NCBI GenBank assembly: GCA_938007995.1
Contig: CALLLW010000005.1
Span: 1-64,000, forward strand
DNA: 64,000 nucleotides
Source of the DNA: an uncultured Granulosicoccaceae bacterium
GTDB lineage: Bacteria > Pseudomonadota > Gammaproteobacteria > Granulosicoccales > Granulosicoccaceae
Direction: 5' to 3'
Shown: one piece after another, positions 45,006 to 54,231 of the stretch
Layout of the letters: every line of letters begins with the position of its first letter
Position numbering within the stretch: position 1 is the first letter of the stretch
The notes under the pieces: generated by a model
What the model was told of the DNA's origin: nothing
What the model saw: the letters and a program-made list of their open reading frames with translations, nothing else
Database searches by the model: none
Position numbers and translations under genes: made by a program

Positions 45006-46022
45006 CTAGAATATTGCACTGCCAAAATCGATTCCAAACGGAACACACCAGACACTGATACCGTTGATGTCATCCAATGTGATGTTGTCAGGCAAAGTTA
45101 AGGTAATGGTCTCTCCATTGAATGGGCGGCCTCTTAACTGTGGTCCTACCTCAATACCATTAAAGAAGTCAGAGCCGCGTGGCAAGTCCGGGTCAGGGCG
45201 TCCCAGATAGAAGAAAACCTCAAGGCCCTGGCCATCGTAGACAAAATTGGAAACTTCAATTGTGCGATCATCAAGAATGGTCACTGTGCCAGCAATATCG
45301 TGAGAGAATTCAGTGAACTGTGCTGTGGTACCTACCAGTGGATGGCTGCTGGTGTTACTCGGGTCAGGAGCACTAGCCATGGTACCCGGTGGAGGTGATC
45401 GGTCCTCGATGCCTTCAACAAACAATGTTTCCTGCAAGTGAATAAGAGCGGGTTCAGCGTCAATCAGGCTGCTGGTAGTGGAACCGCTGTTGGCTACCAG
45501 GTTGATTACCTGGCTGTCAAAGTTCGGTGATGCAAAGTCTACAGAAAGGCCTGTAGCACTGGCTGCTGCAGCGTCGGATAGGTCGATGCCATTTTCTGCA
45601 TTGCCGTCAGCATCGAGTGACTGAAGCAGTCTTGCCAGATTGGCCACCCGGTTGTCGAGGATGTCGTCAGTTGAGAATATGCTTAACGGGGTAATTACAT
45701 CGGCACCTTCTACGCCGGGTAACTCAATACCGCCAAGCGAAAAAGTCACTGTTTCATTGGCCATGTAACTGAACGCTCCGTCACTGTCAGTCACTCCGGA
45801 TTGGGTTGCTGTTTCGTAGCTCATGCCACTGACCGCGGAGTCGACCAGTCTGCCGGTTAAAATTTGACTTGAGTTGTTGTCTGCATTGCCTGCAGCAGGA
45901 GCCGCGACGTTGATTGCTGATCCGGCGTTAGAGCCATCATTCGATGAATCGCTGGATGAGCCGCCGCCACAGGCTGATAACGAGACTGCGATTGCTGAGG
46001 CGAGTAGAGCTTGCTTGAACAT
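45006..46022 (-). CDS. lipoprotein with C-terminal DM13 domain
   Basis: 338 residues from the ATG at 46022 (AAAGGTG upstream supports it). The signal peptide has a lipobox LSAC, followed by a Gly/Ser/Asp/Asn linker. A middle domain (residues ~55-200) has GRLVDSAVSGMSYE and DSDGAFSYMANETVTFSLG, common in such lipoproteins. The last ~110 residues are a DM13 domain (HDIAGTVTILDDRTIEVSNFVYDGQG, ISVWCVPFG) with the conserved near-C-terminal cysteine. DM13 domains are proposed to act in electron transfer or protein hydroxylation at the surface. Followed on the same strand by no close gene. Confidence 0.78.
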   Translation of the reverse strand: MFKQALLASAIAVSLSACGGGSSSDSSNDGSNAGSAINVAAPAAGNADNNSSQILTGRLVDSAVSGMSYETATQSGVTDSDGAFSYMANETVTFSLGGIELPGVEGADVITPLSIFSTDDILDNRVANLARLLQSLDADGNAENGIDLSDAAAASATGLSVDFASPNFDSQVINLVANSGSTTSSLIDAEPALIHLQETLFVEGIEDRSPPPGTMASAPDPSNTSSHPLVGTTAQFTEFSHDIAGTVTILDDRTIEVSNFVYDGQGLEVFFYLGRPDPDLPRGSDFFNGIEVGPQLRGRPFNGETITLTLPDNITLDDINGISVWCVPFGIDFGSAIF

Positions 46023-46113
46023 AGGTAACACCTTTAATTGTATGTTTAACGGTAGTGCGTGAAATTTTTACCTGCAGGCAATAGCGTGCAGACAGTGTGC
46101 GGATGACTGTTGA

Positions 46114-46947
46114 TTAAAAGCTGTAGCTGAGAGTGGCGGTACCAATGTTGCTGTCCGGGATGTTCCTGCCAGACAGCACAGAAGACAGCGATAAGCCGAC
46201 ACCCAGACCGTTGCTGAAACCGTAGTTTCCACCGACGATCAACCAGTCGGAATCGCGGTCAGTTTGTGGAAGTTGTTCTACAGTTATTCCTTGCTCACCG
46301 AGATTGACTGAGCTGTCAGTGCGTATACCGCCGGCGGCCAATTGAAAGCCCAGTCCGTTTATTGGTGTGGTGTAGTACGCACTCAGCAGGTACTTGATAC
46401 CATCGGCCACGTCGTCACTGCGTCTCCTGAGGGTGAGATCACCGTGCAAGGCGATAGATGGAATTATTGATTTACCGACCAGAAGGCTCAAATCTAATCC
46501 GTCAGCACCGTCACCAATTGCCTCGAAGCGGTTGGTTTCATAGTCGCCACCAATGGTTAATCCTGCACGAACAGTTACAGTGGGCAAGCCGTTATCCGCC
46601 TCAAATTCGTTTACGAACTGGTAGCTCACTCCAACACTGGTATCGGTGAAGTCCTCTTGCTCCTGGCCGGGAGGGTTCAGTTCAAAGCTGGATTCTGCGT
46701 AGCCGGCTCTGAAATCAAAAGCCCAAACGTCGTCAAATCCGTAGCTGGCATTCAACCAGACAAATGTGCCCTCCAGATCTCCCGTCAGATCGAAGGTGGT
46801 GTCTCCGATGAAAAAGGTGCTGGTTGAACCCCGTGTAAGATCTACAGACAAGGTAGTCGTGCCATGTGCCGGAAGCCAGGGAGACCCGTCAGCGAAAGCC
46901 AGTGGCGATGCACTGCAAAGAAGAAGGGTGGCGGCGAGTCTATTCAT
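46114..46947 (-). CDS. putative outer-membrane beta-barrel protein
   Basis: 277 residues from the ATG at 46947, giving a signal peptide (AATLLLCSASPLAFA). The rest alternates polar and apolar residues in barrel-like strands and ends in GTATLSYSF, with the aromatic C-terminus needed for outer-membrane insertion. It may be a transporter-type barrel of ten or twelve strands, with no family I can name. It lies downstream of the DUF547 gene on the same strand. Confidence 0.6.
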   Translation of the reverse strand: MNRLAATLLLCSASPLAFADGSPWLPAHGTTTLSVDLTRGSTSTFFIGDTTFDLTGDLEGTFVWLNASYGFDDVWAFDFRAGYAESSFELNPPGQEQEDFTDTSVGVSYQFVNEFEADNGLPTVTVRAGLTIGGDYETNRFEAIGDGADGLDLSLLVGKSIIPSIALHGDLTLRRRSDDVADGIKYLLSAYYTTPINGLGFQLAAGGIRTDSSVNLGEQGITVEQLPQTDRDSDWLIVGGNYGFSNGLGVGLSLSSVLSGRNIPDSNIGTATLSYSF

Positions 46948-47008
46948 ATTTCCGTGTCTCGAAGTATCTGGTCTGTGGGCGAATGAAAGTTTAAGAGGGG
47001 CGCGCGAG

Positions 47009-47866
47009 TTACTCAGCTTGTGGACCGCAGGCATTGTCGATACTGCAGTAGCCGTTGAGTCCCCAGTCGTAATAGTAGACCGGATCCCCAGAAAATCCTG
47101 TCAGTGCCTCGGTAACAGACGGGTCTGTATGGTTGCTCAGTGTTGCAAGTACGGCCTGCTGATTGTCGCCGAAATCATCTGCATACCAGTCGAACAATGA
47201 AGACAGGTGAAGTTGCTCGCCTTCGAAACGAACCCCGCGCGGATGATTGAGGTATTCGCTGGCGGCCTCGTCGAGCTGGTCATCCAGATTCTCTGCGGTA
47301 AAAGCGTCGACCGCCAGATTCGGGCAGCCGATGCTCGCGCAGTTAACCGCAAAGTGAATGCGGTAATCATCGTATAACGGGCGAATTATCCGGTGCTCTA
47401 TGTCATTTAAGCTGAGGTCGACGCCATTCACATTTGCCGCAACCTCGTTCCATGGTCCGAATTCCAGTGGATTCGAACCCAGAGTGGTGATGCTGGCGGT
47501 AGGGAAATGATTGATAATCAACTGGACCGTCAGCGCATTGTAGAGGTTGAGCCAGTATGACATCTGTTCGTGCCTGTTCAGGCCAAGCGGGTCAATCGCA
47601 GTCAGGCTATCAACGTACTGATCCAAAGGCTCTCTGCCGTCATCGATCAAACCGCTGTAGTCGAATAGATTAACTCCTGAGTCAGTGTCACTGACAAGGT
47701 AATCGTCAAGTATCAGTTGCCATTCATCGTGATCAACGACCTGCTCGCTCGACTCTGAGTAGGTTGCAAAGCGAGTATCCTGTTCAGCTGAAGTGTCATT
47801 GGCAGTATAGAAGTAGTAACCGATAGCGGCACCCACAAGTACCAGAACAGCAAAAATATCGCGCAT
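47009..47866 (-). CDS. DUF547-domain protein
   Basis: 285 residues beginning with a signal anchor (FAVLVLVGAAIGYYFY), so probably periplasmic. DUF547 hallmarks are EQMSYWLNLYNALTVQLI, HFAVNCASIGCPNLAV and a WYADDFG segment. The domain has a papain/transglutaminase-like Cys-His arrangement in some predictions, but no activity is established. It overlaps the glycosyltransferase gene stop by one base, so they are translated together. Confidence 0.85.
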   Translation of the reverse strand: MRDIFAVLVLVGAAIGYYFYTANDTSAEQDTRFATYSESSEQVVDHDEWQLILDDYLVSDTDSGVNLFDYSGLIDDGREPLDQYVDSLTAIDPLGLNRHEQMSYWLNLYNALTVQLIINHFPTASITTLGSNPLEFGPWNEVAANVNGVDLSLNDIEHRIIRPLYDDYRIHFAVNCASIGCPNLAVDAFTAENLDDQLDEAASEYLNHPRGVRFEGEQLHLSSLFDWYADDFGDNQQAVLATLSNHTDPSVTEALTGFSGDPVYYYDWGLNGYCSIDNACGPQAE

Positions 47867-48723
47867 TAGTTTGTCTCACCCGGGTTCAATTCAGGTGCAG
47901 CATTTTTTCTGGACCCGGTTAGATAAAGTTTAAAGATAGTGCCGAGAATCCCGTTGCCTGCGCCAATTACACCGCGCACCGTGCCACTGATTTTGGACTT
48001 ACCGATTCGTTTCAAGGTGTTGACCGGAACCTCATCAACCCTTTTGCCGAGCTGCAAAGCACGTACCTGCATTTCGACGGTCCAGCCGAATTGTCGATCG
48101 GTCATCTGCAGGTCATTAAGTGTTGCCTGAGTGGTCGCTCTGAACGGTCCCAGGTCAGTGACATCTGCCGACCATAGTTTACGAATCAGCCAACTCGCTA
48201 GTGCGTTACCGAACTGTTGTGGAACAGACAACGCGCCTTTTTCGGTTTGACCAAGAGTTCTTGAACCGATTACCAGATCTGCACCGTTGTGCAGAGGCTG
48301 GATGAGAGTGGGGAGTTCGCTGGCAACAACTGAGTGGTCTGCGTCAACGAATGCAACAATGTCTTTATCTGCTTCAACAGCCAGTGCAGCCAGGCAGGCG
48401 GCACCATAGCCACGTGCTGGTTCGTACGTTACTATCGCGCCACTGGCAGCGGCAATTGATGCGGTGTCGTCGGTAGAGCCGTTATCGCAGACTATAATCC
48501 GATCAACCAGTGCAACAGTCTGGTGGATGATGTCGCCGTCTTTTGGTTCACAGCTGCAGTGATCACTGGCGGTGGCAGGCGTTCCACTATTTTCCAGGTT
48601 ACCAATCAGTTGATTGCAGTGTGTACACACCTGTAGCTCGCGCAGTTCTTCGATCACGCGCGCAACGGACAGCGCTTCATTCAGCGCTGGAATAATTACT
48701 GTAATGTCTCGTCCTGCATGCAT
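47866..48723 (-). CDS. family 2 glycosyltransferase with cysteine-rich insertion
   Basis: 285 residues from the ATG at 48723 (DITVIIPALNEALSVARVIEEL). The GT-A fold has the metal-binding AFVDADHS and a later VTDLGPFRATT and GWTVEMQVRAL, as in dolichyl-phosphate or undecaprenyl-phosphate glucosyltransferase-like enzymes. Between beta strands 1 and 2 is an unusual insert with CTHC and CSC motifs (about residues 32-60) that could bind zinc. It is divergent from a GT87-like integral membrane protein, so both may serve one glycolipid pathway. Confidence 0.85.
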   Translation of the reverse strand: MHAGRDITVIIPALNEALSVARVIEELRELQVCTHCNQLIGNLENSGTPATASDHCSCEPKDGDIIHQTVALVDRIIVCDNGSTDDTASIAAASGAIVTYEPARGYGAACLAALAVEADKDIVAFVDADHSVVASELPTLIQPLHNGADLVIGSRTLGQTEKGALSVPQQFGNALASWLIRKLWSADVTDLGPFRATTQATLNDLQMTDRQFGWTVEMQVRALQLGKRVDEVPVNTLKRIGKSKISGTVRGVIGAGNGILGTIFKLYLTGSRKNAAPELNPGETN

Positions 48724-48781
48724 AGCTTGTGAGAGCAAAAGTCAAGGCATTGGTTCAATCAGAAAACAGAAATATTTGTCT

Positions 48782-50197
48782 ATGAGTTCAGGTTTCAGCA
48801 ATCGATTATTTCTGGCGATGACTGTACTCGTTATCGCTTGCTGGGTGTTTATAACTTTTCTCTCACAACAGCCGGGTCACTTCGCAGTGTTCCAGTTTTT
48901 GTTGGCGGCTGCAGTCATGTTTTTGGCGACAGCGTTCGTTGTCTGGCAGTGCTTTCAGAGTGATCAGACAATTCCACTACACTGGCTTTTGGGTACTGCG
49001 TTGTTGTTAAGACTGATCTCGCTGTTTGGTCTGCCGTTGTTTGAAGACGATTACTATCGTTACCTGTGGGATGGTTATCAAACGGTGACAACTCACGATC
49101 CTTACTCTCTTGCTCCTGCGGTGTTTTTTGATCGGGAGGATTATCCTGAAATATTCGACTCGATCCTGTCACTGATCAACTATCCTGACATCGCCACTGT
49201 TTACGGTCCGGTGACGCAGTGGATATTTGCACTCGGTTACTTAATAGCGCCGGCTGAAATCTGGCCGTTGCAGTTAAGTGCCGGTTTGGCGGACCTTGCG
49301 GTATTAGCAGTGCTTTACAAACTTGGCGCCGGTAGAGCGTTGCTTTTCTATGCGTGGTCACCGTTGTTACTTAAGGAGTTTGCGTTAACCGCGCACCCGG
49401 ATATCTACGCTATTCTGGCGATGGTTTTGTGTGTTTACCTGGTCAGTAGAAACATCATCTGGTTGGCGGGTATTGTTCTGGCTCTTGGAGTGGGGTCGAA
49501 AGTATTTGCCATACTGGTGTTGCCGTATCTGCTCTGTCAGAGATGGTCGATTCGATACTGGACAACCTTGTGTGGCTGGTTCGCTGCGACGCTTGCTGCG
49601 ATCACACTCGCGTTTGGCACAATAACAATATGGGCACCTGAGGGTTTACAGGCCATGGCTGACAGTTGGCTGTTTAACTCTGCAACCTATCTTCTACTGC
49701 TAAAGTGGTTTTCTTTTGAGCAGGTAAAGCTGTTGTTACTTTTTAGCTTTGTTGCGTTTAATGGATTGGTCTGTTTACGATCATTAATGACAGCGAGGTG
49801 GATGGTTGTAAACAAAGAGATTTCCACAACTGCCTCTCATGAGCTCAAGCAGGTGGAATCGGATCAAAAGGTCACCGTACGCTGGATCGACTCCCGTGAT
49901 GCGTTTCGTGGTGACTGGCTGTTTATGGCCTTTTTACTCGCGTTGCCTGTGGTAAACGCCTGGTATGTAGCGTGGTTACTGCCTTTTGCTACGTTATTTC
50001 CGCGCTGGTGGTCGTGGCTGTTCAGTTGGTTCTGTCTGCTTTCTTACTGCACCGGTACCAATCTGGGTCGAGCGGGTGATGGATCTCTTGAGTTGCCGGT
50101 TTCTATAATTTTTATAGAGTACTCAGCAGTGGTGGGGCTGGCGGTGATGGCGTTTATGTTTTGTACCAGCAATACTAAAAAATTCGCTGGTTTGTAG
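48782..50197 (+). CDS. polytopic GT87-like mannosyltransferase-type membrane protein
   Basis: 471 residues from the ATG at 48782; the longer frame overlaps the glycosyltransferase gene and is not likely. It has about ten hydrophobic segments and an early FEDDYYRYLWDGYQTV, the acidic/aromatic loop characteristic of polyprenol-phosphate-mannose-dependent transferases. It would use a lipid-linked sugar, perhaps made by the divergent GT2 enzyme, at the periplasmic face. The acceptor is unknown. Confidence 0.75.
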   Translation: MSSGFSNRLFLAMTVLVIACWVFITFLSQQPGHFAVFQFLLAAAVMFLATAFVVWQCFQSDQTIPLHWLLGTALLLRLISLFGLPLFEDDYYRYLWDGYQTVTTHDPYSLAPAVFFDREDYPEIFDSILSLINYPDIATVYGPVTQWIFALGYLIAPAEIWPLQLSAGLADLAVLAVLYKLGAGRALLFYAWSPLLLKEFALTAHPDIYAILAMVLCVYLVSRNIIWLAGIVLALGVGSKVFAILVLPYLLCQRWSIRYWTTLCGWFAATLAAITLAFGTITIWAPEGLQAMADSWLFNSATYLLLLKWFSFEQVKLLLLFSFVAFNGLVCLRSLMTARWMVVNKEISTTASHELKQVESDQKVTVRWIDSRDAFRGDWLFMAFLLALPVVNAWYVAWLLPFATLFPRWWSWLFSWFCLLSYCTGTNLGRAGDGSLELPVSIIFIEYSAVVGLAVMAFMFCTSNTKKFAGL

Positions 50198-50260
50198 TTG
50201 ACCGCCAGGTGGACACTGAAATTACCTGGCGGTCGTTATAAGCTGATGCGGGGAAAACCG

Positions 50261-50650
50261 TTAGCTGTTCTGCAGGCGAAGTTTGAAGCGCTTGTTCAAG
50301 TAATGCAGGATCGCCTGACCTTGTTCCTGAGAAACCAGATCGGCGATTCTTTGATCCGGGTTATTGCAGTTGTAGAGCGAATCAACAAATGCTGATGTAG
50401 AGCCCTGCTTGAATTGCTTGACCGAACGGCGCGACAGCTTCACCAGATCACTGTTGGTTTTGACACAGTATTCGAGCCTGCTGCCATCGGCAAGGCGACC
50501 TTTGAAGTAGGATTTTCCAAGCTCATACTGCTGGTCAATTCGTTGACTTGAGTAACCGTTGTTGCCGAAGCCACCGCCACCGGAAGCTGACGCTGAGGTG
50601 GCGAAGAACAAGCCGATCGCTGGAATAAGAATGCTTAGTGATTTTTTCAT
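50261..50650 (-). CDS. secreted hypothetical protein
   Basis: 129 residues from the ATG at 50650, with a signal peptide (LSILIPAIGLFFATSASA) followed by a glycine stretch. Two cysteines (LEYCVK and LYNCNN) may form a disulphide. The remainder is polar and helical with no CXXCH heme motif. I do not recognise a family. It converges on the GT87-like gene. Confidence 0.55.
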   Translation of the reverse strand: MKKSLSILIPAIGLFFATSASASGGGGFGNNGYSSQRIDQQYELGKSYFKGRLADGSRLEYCVKTNSDLVKLSRRSVKQFKQGSTSAFVDSLYNCNNPDQRIADLVSQEQGQAILHYLNKRFKLRLQNS

Positions 50651-51005
50651 TTGGTTGTACCGTGAGTGAGCTGTTATCTTTTTGTCTGACTGCAGGCGCC
50701 AGTCAGGGTAGATCTGTGCATTTTTTAGCAATAAAGAATCCTGAACTGACGGATTCGGTCTGCCTGTCTCTTAATTACTGCATGACGGTCTTTACTGCAT
50801 GACAGTCTTTACTGCATGATGGTCTGGAATCTATTAGTAATGTCGGTTGATAGACTGAAGGCTGACTAATGAGTTCTGCGTTCCTTAAATTTGTGAGAAA
50901 CATGTGATACATAGCGAGAATGCTGTCTCGCTTTGCTCGTGTCGCTTATCCGCTCTGTGAGCAGCGGCTGCAACATCTCTCGCTTTGAAAAGTCCACACC
51001 ACACT
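50651..51005. other. intergenic region with a triple 17-bp repeat
   Basis: About 355 bp with no gene. It contains the tandem repeat at 50775-50825 and a small hairpin, GCGAGA (50914-50919) with TCTCGC (50926-50931). It should hold divergent promoters for the secreted protein and the DUF2064 gene, which I could not place. Confidence 0.4.
50775..50825. repeat. three 17-bp tandem repeats
   Basis: TTACTGCATGACGGTCT is repeated three times in a row with one-base differences in the second (A at position 13) and third (T at position 12). It lies between divergent genes and could be a protein-binding array. Confidence 0.85.
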
Positions 51006-51638
51006 ATGATCTCGCCAGTCTCCGGTAATAAGCAGTTGATTGTATTCGCTCGTGCTCCGGAGCACGGCGCCGTGAAACAGCGTCTTGCCAGAGACATTGG
51101 CGATCAAACAGCGCTGGAATTTTACCGCAGCACATTGAGCTCACTGCTGGAGCGGATGAATAATCAACCCTGGGATCTGATCGTTTCTACTGCCACTGAC
51201 TGCGGGTGCAATCACCCTTTCTTTAATGGATTTAACTGTATCGCCCAGGCACCGGGTGATCTTGGTTATCGCATGACTCAGACGCTGGACAGGTATGTCG
51301 GCAAGGCACGGATAATCATTGGCAGTGATATTCCGTCAGTCAAAGCGGTTCACATAAGTGCCGCGTTCGCAGCGCTTGCAAAGCACGATGTAGTATTTGG
51401 TCCTGCCTGTGATGGCGGATTCTGGCTGGTCGGCTGCAGTGCCGGGTTTCAGGCTGCTGCACCATCAAGCGATGGTCACGGCAGACAGTTTATGCAGAAG
51501 GTCCGCTGGTCAACCAGGCACGCTCTGGCAGATACAATCGCAACGCTGCCCACAGGCTGCCGTATCGCCAAAGTGAATACTCTGATGGATGTCGATGATG
51601 GTGAATCATATGCAAGATACACTGAGCAAGCGGGGTGA
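51006..51638 (+). CDS. DUF2064 / TIGR04282-type glycosyltransferase
   Basis: 210 residues from the ATG at 51006; a TTG at 50985 is also possible. It has the nucleotidyltransferase-like fold of this family: LIVFARAPEHGAVKQRLARDIG, GYRMTQTLDRYV, IIIGSDIPSV and DVVFGPACDGGFWLVG. Related proteins are found beside radical-SAM arsenosugar genes, but no radical-SAM gene is here. Its stop overlaps the next start (GTGA), so it is translated together with the phosphotransferase. Confidence 0.85.
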   Translation: MISPVSGNKQLIVFARAPEHGAVKQRLARDIGDQTALEFYRSTLSSLLERMNNQPWDLIVSTATDCGCNHPFFNGFNCIAQAPGDLGYRMTQTLDRYVGKARIIIGSDIPSVKAVHISAAFAALAKHDVVFGPACDGGFWLVGCSAGFQAAAPSSDGHGRQFMQKVRWSTRHALADTIATLPTGCRIAKVNTLMDVDDGESYARYTEQAG

Positions 51639-52738
51639 ACGAGCTGATGAATTCAGTTACCGTTGAATCACTGGCGAAAGCGCTTAATGAGTTACTCAAT
51701 GATGCACCTGCGGCATCTGGTTTTAAAAAACAAATATCCCGGATCGCAGACGTTAACAGGGATGACTTGTCTCTGATGCCGGGTAGAGGGTTGGCACATG
51801 ATCACTGGATCATCAACGGTACAGATTTATTACTCCGAGTACCAAAACAAAGCCAGATGGGACTCAGTGCAGAAGAGAATCTATTCTATCAACAATGCTG
51901 TTTTGAACGCATGCAGCCGAGCGGACACACACCCGTCTGTTTCGCAAGTATAAAGCCCGCAGCGGAGTTACCCATGGGTGCATTGCTGGTACAGCGCATC
52001 TATGGTCGTGATCTGCAGTCGGAAAAAGACTTCGATCTTATTGCCCAGGCATTGGCGGCGATACACAGCTTACCGGTGTTAGCATCGAATAACAGGGCAC
52101 CGTTGTTAAATCAGCAGAACTCCCTGCAAAGCACGCTTGCAGAAATAGAAACACAGGCAGTGTTTCTTTCACAGGCACACATTGATGCAGACAGTTTATC
52201 TGTGATTGAAGCGGAACTTGTAATAGCCAGATCTGAAGTTGCCCGCTTAGCTGCACCACCGGTCTGCTTGATTTCGTTCGACGCACATCCCGGTAACTAC
52301 ATTATTGATGCAAACGATCGTGCGGTACTGGTCGATCTTGAAAAAGGCCGCTATGGTGGTTGCGGGTTTGATCTTGCGCACGCCAGTTTGTATACCTCAA
52401 CCACCTGGGACATCAGCATTAACATAGAACTCTCGCAACAGGCACTACAGAGTTTTTATGCAACTTGGAACGGTCATGTGCCTGAAACCATGGCAGAGGC
52501 CATGTCGAACTACCTGATCCCAATGCGCAGGTTGATGTGGCTATGGTCTGTGACCTGGTGTGCGATGTGGCAGGTTGAAAGTAAAGTTTCTGCATTGCAG
52601 CAAAAAGATCAGCGCGACAACACACGCGACTGGGCCGCAGAAAATAACCCGGATACACTGATCGCACACGTTCGCGAACGTGTGCATCATTATCTGCAGC
52701 CGGAGGTCATTAGCGGTATATGTGAAGACTTCTATTGA
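51635..52738 (+). CDS. aminoglycoside/choline-phosphotransferase-family protein
   Basis: 367 residues with the APH/choline-kinase fold. The catalytic loop is ISFDAHPGNYII, with Asp, His and Asn in place but lacking the usual HGD start, and the metal-binding Asp is in AVLVDLEKGRYGG. It should phosphorylate a small hydroxyl compound such as an amino alcohol or sugar. It is coupled to the DUF2064 gene by a four-base overlap, so it probably prepares or uses the same substrate. Confidence 0.8.
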   Translation: MNELMNSVTVESLAKALNELLNDAPAASGFKKQISRIADVNRDDLSLMPGRGLAHDHWIINGTDLLLRVPKQSQMGLSAEENLFYQQCCFERMQPSGHTPVCFASIKPAAELPMGALLVQRIYGRDLQSEKDFDLIAQALAAIHSLPVLASNNRAPLLNQQNSLQSTLAEIETQAVFLSQAHIDADSLSVIEAELVIARSEVARLAAPPVCLISFDAHPGNYIIDANDRAVLVDLEKGRYGGCGFDLAHASLYTSTTWDISINIELSQQALQSFYATWNGHVPETMAEAMSNYLIPMRRLMWLWSVTWCAMWQVESKVSALQQKDQRDNTRDWAAENNPDTLIAHVRERVHHYLQPEVISGICEDFY

Positions 52739-52796
52739 AGCAGCGTTGGCTTAAGTTACCTGCCTTGCCTTAAGTTTTAGCAGCTTCTGCTCAACC

Positions 52797-54035
52797 TTAA
52801 CCAACTTCGGCACTGGCAAGCTTGACACAACAGGCGACGATCTCCATCGCCAGTTCGACTTCTTCTAACGGCGGCCGTGTCGGTGCGAGTCGAATGTTTT
52901 TATTCTCAGGGTCTTTGCCATCGGTAAACGTAGCGCCGGTTGGTGTCAGTGCCAGTCCTGCCTCCTTTGCCAGTTCCACGACACGGCTCGCCACAGGTTG
53001 TATGGTATCAAGACTGACGAAGTAGCCTCCACGCGGGTCAGTCCAGCTCGCAAGATTCTGGTTGCCGAGTTCCCGGTTTAATACTTCCTGCACCTTATCG
53101 AACTTTGGTTTCAGGATCTTTGCATGGTCCTGCATCAATCCCTGCAGGCCACCCGGATAGTTGCGCATAAAAAGCACATGCCGCCATTGCTCGGCTTTGT
53201 TCGGGCCAATGCTTTGAGAGCTGAGTACCTTTGACCAGTAAGTGATGTTTTCTTCGCTCATGCCCGCCATGCCGAGGCCGCCACTGGCAAAAGTAACTTT
53301 TGAGGTAGAGCCAAAAATTATTACCCGATTCGCTTTGCCCGAATCTTTAGCGATCTGCAACAGGTTTGGTGCGGGTAACGGGTTATCGTCGAGGTGGTGT
53401 ACTGCATAGGCATCATCTGCGAATACCGTGAAGTCTTGCGCTGCGGCGTTTACGTTGATCAGTCTTTGCGCATATTCCTGTGAGATCGTATCACCGGTCG
53501 GGTTGCTGTAGGTGGGTACAAAGTAGATCCCTTTGATGGATGCATCGTTTGCCACCAGCTGTTCCACCGCGTCCATATCTGGGCCGTTTGTTGTCATTTT
53601 AACGGTGACCAGCTGATAGCCCAGCTCGCGGGCTAGCAGAAAATGCCTGTCATAGCCGGGTACGGTGACAATCAGCCTGGGTGAATCATGCACCCAACCG
53701 CGCTGGCTGCCATTGACTCCGCGAAGCAGCGCGCGTGCGAAGAAGGTGCCCATCATCTCAAGGCTTGAGTTATTGCCAATGATGATTTCATTGGATCCGA
53801 CGTTCAGTTGCTCACAGAATATTTCCCGTGCCTCGCGCAAGCCGAGAATCCCGCCTGGATAGTTGCGAATATCGACACCGTCGTCAGTGGTATAATTGCT
53901 TTGATCAACACTACCCAGAATAGGCAGACTGAGGTCAAAGTTGGCGTCGGCAGGCTGGCCGCGTTCCATGTTGAGAGACAGGTTGCGCGCCTTGTACTCC
54001 TGATATTGTTTTAGCAAAGCGTCGTAGTCGGACAT
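52797..54035 (-). CDS. class I aminotransferase, aspartate aminotransferase Ic type
   Basis: 412 residues of the short MocR-aminotransferase-like group (Aminotran_MocR) without a DNA-binding domain. It begins LNMERGQPADANFDLSLPIL and has YFVPTYSNPTGDTIS, the PLP Asp in VFADDAYAVH and the Schiff-base Lys in IFGSTSKVTFASGG. Members of this group characterised in actinobacteria are aspartate aminotransferases. It is full length and single. Confidence 0.88.
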   Translation of the reverse strand: MSDYDALLKQYQEYKARNLSLNMERGQPADANFDLSLPILGSVDQSNYTTDDGVDIRNYPGGILGLREAREIFCEQLNVGSNEIIIGNNSSLEMMGTFFARALLRGVNGSQRGWVHDSPRLIVTVPGYDRHFLLARELGYQLVTVKMTTNGPDMDAVEQLVANDASIKGIYFVPTYSNPTGDTISQEYAQRLINVNAAAQDFTVFADDAYAVHHLDDNPLPAPNLLQIAKDSGKANRVIIFGSTSKVTFASGGLGMAGMSEENITYWSKVLSSQSIGPNKAEQWRHVLFMRNYPGGLQGLMQDHAKILKPKFDKVQEVLNRELGNQNLASWTDPRGGYFVSLDTIQPVASRVVELAKEAGLALTPTGATFTDGKDPENKNIRLAPTRPPLEEVELAMEIVACCVKLASAEVG

Positions 54036-54231
54036 GTTGTGTGCTCTGTTGATGACTGTGGCGGGCCCAGCGGTCGGTAGTCAGTAGTGTAATCCGGTGG
54101 AGCTGACAGGTTCACCGGGTTAAATAGACAGCACGGTATTATGCAACAATTGAGTGTCAGATGGTCAGCACTTCTATTTGATAAAAGCATTTTTAGTCGA
54201 ACAACTAACAAACAACACACAAGGGGTGAGA

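Noticed and set aside
48614..48781. Long N-terminus of the GT87-like protein
   Set aside because: It would overlap the divergent glycosyltransferase gene and is not hydrophobic; the ATG at 48782 is natural.
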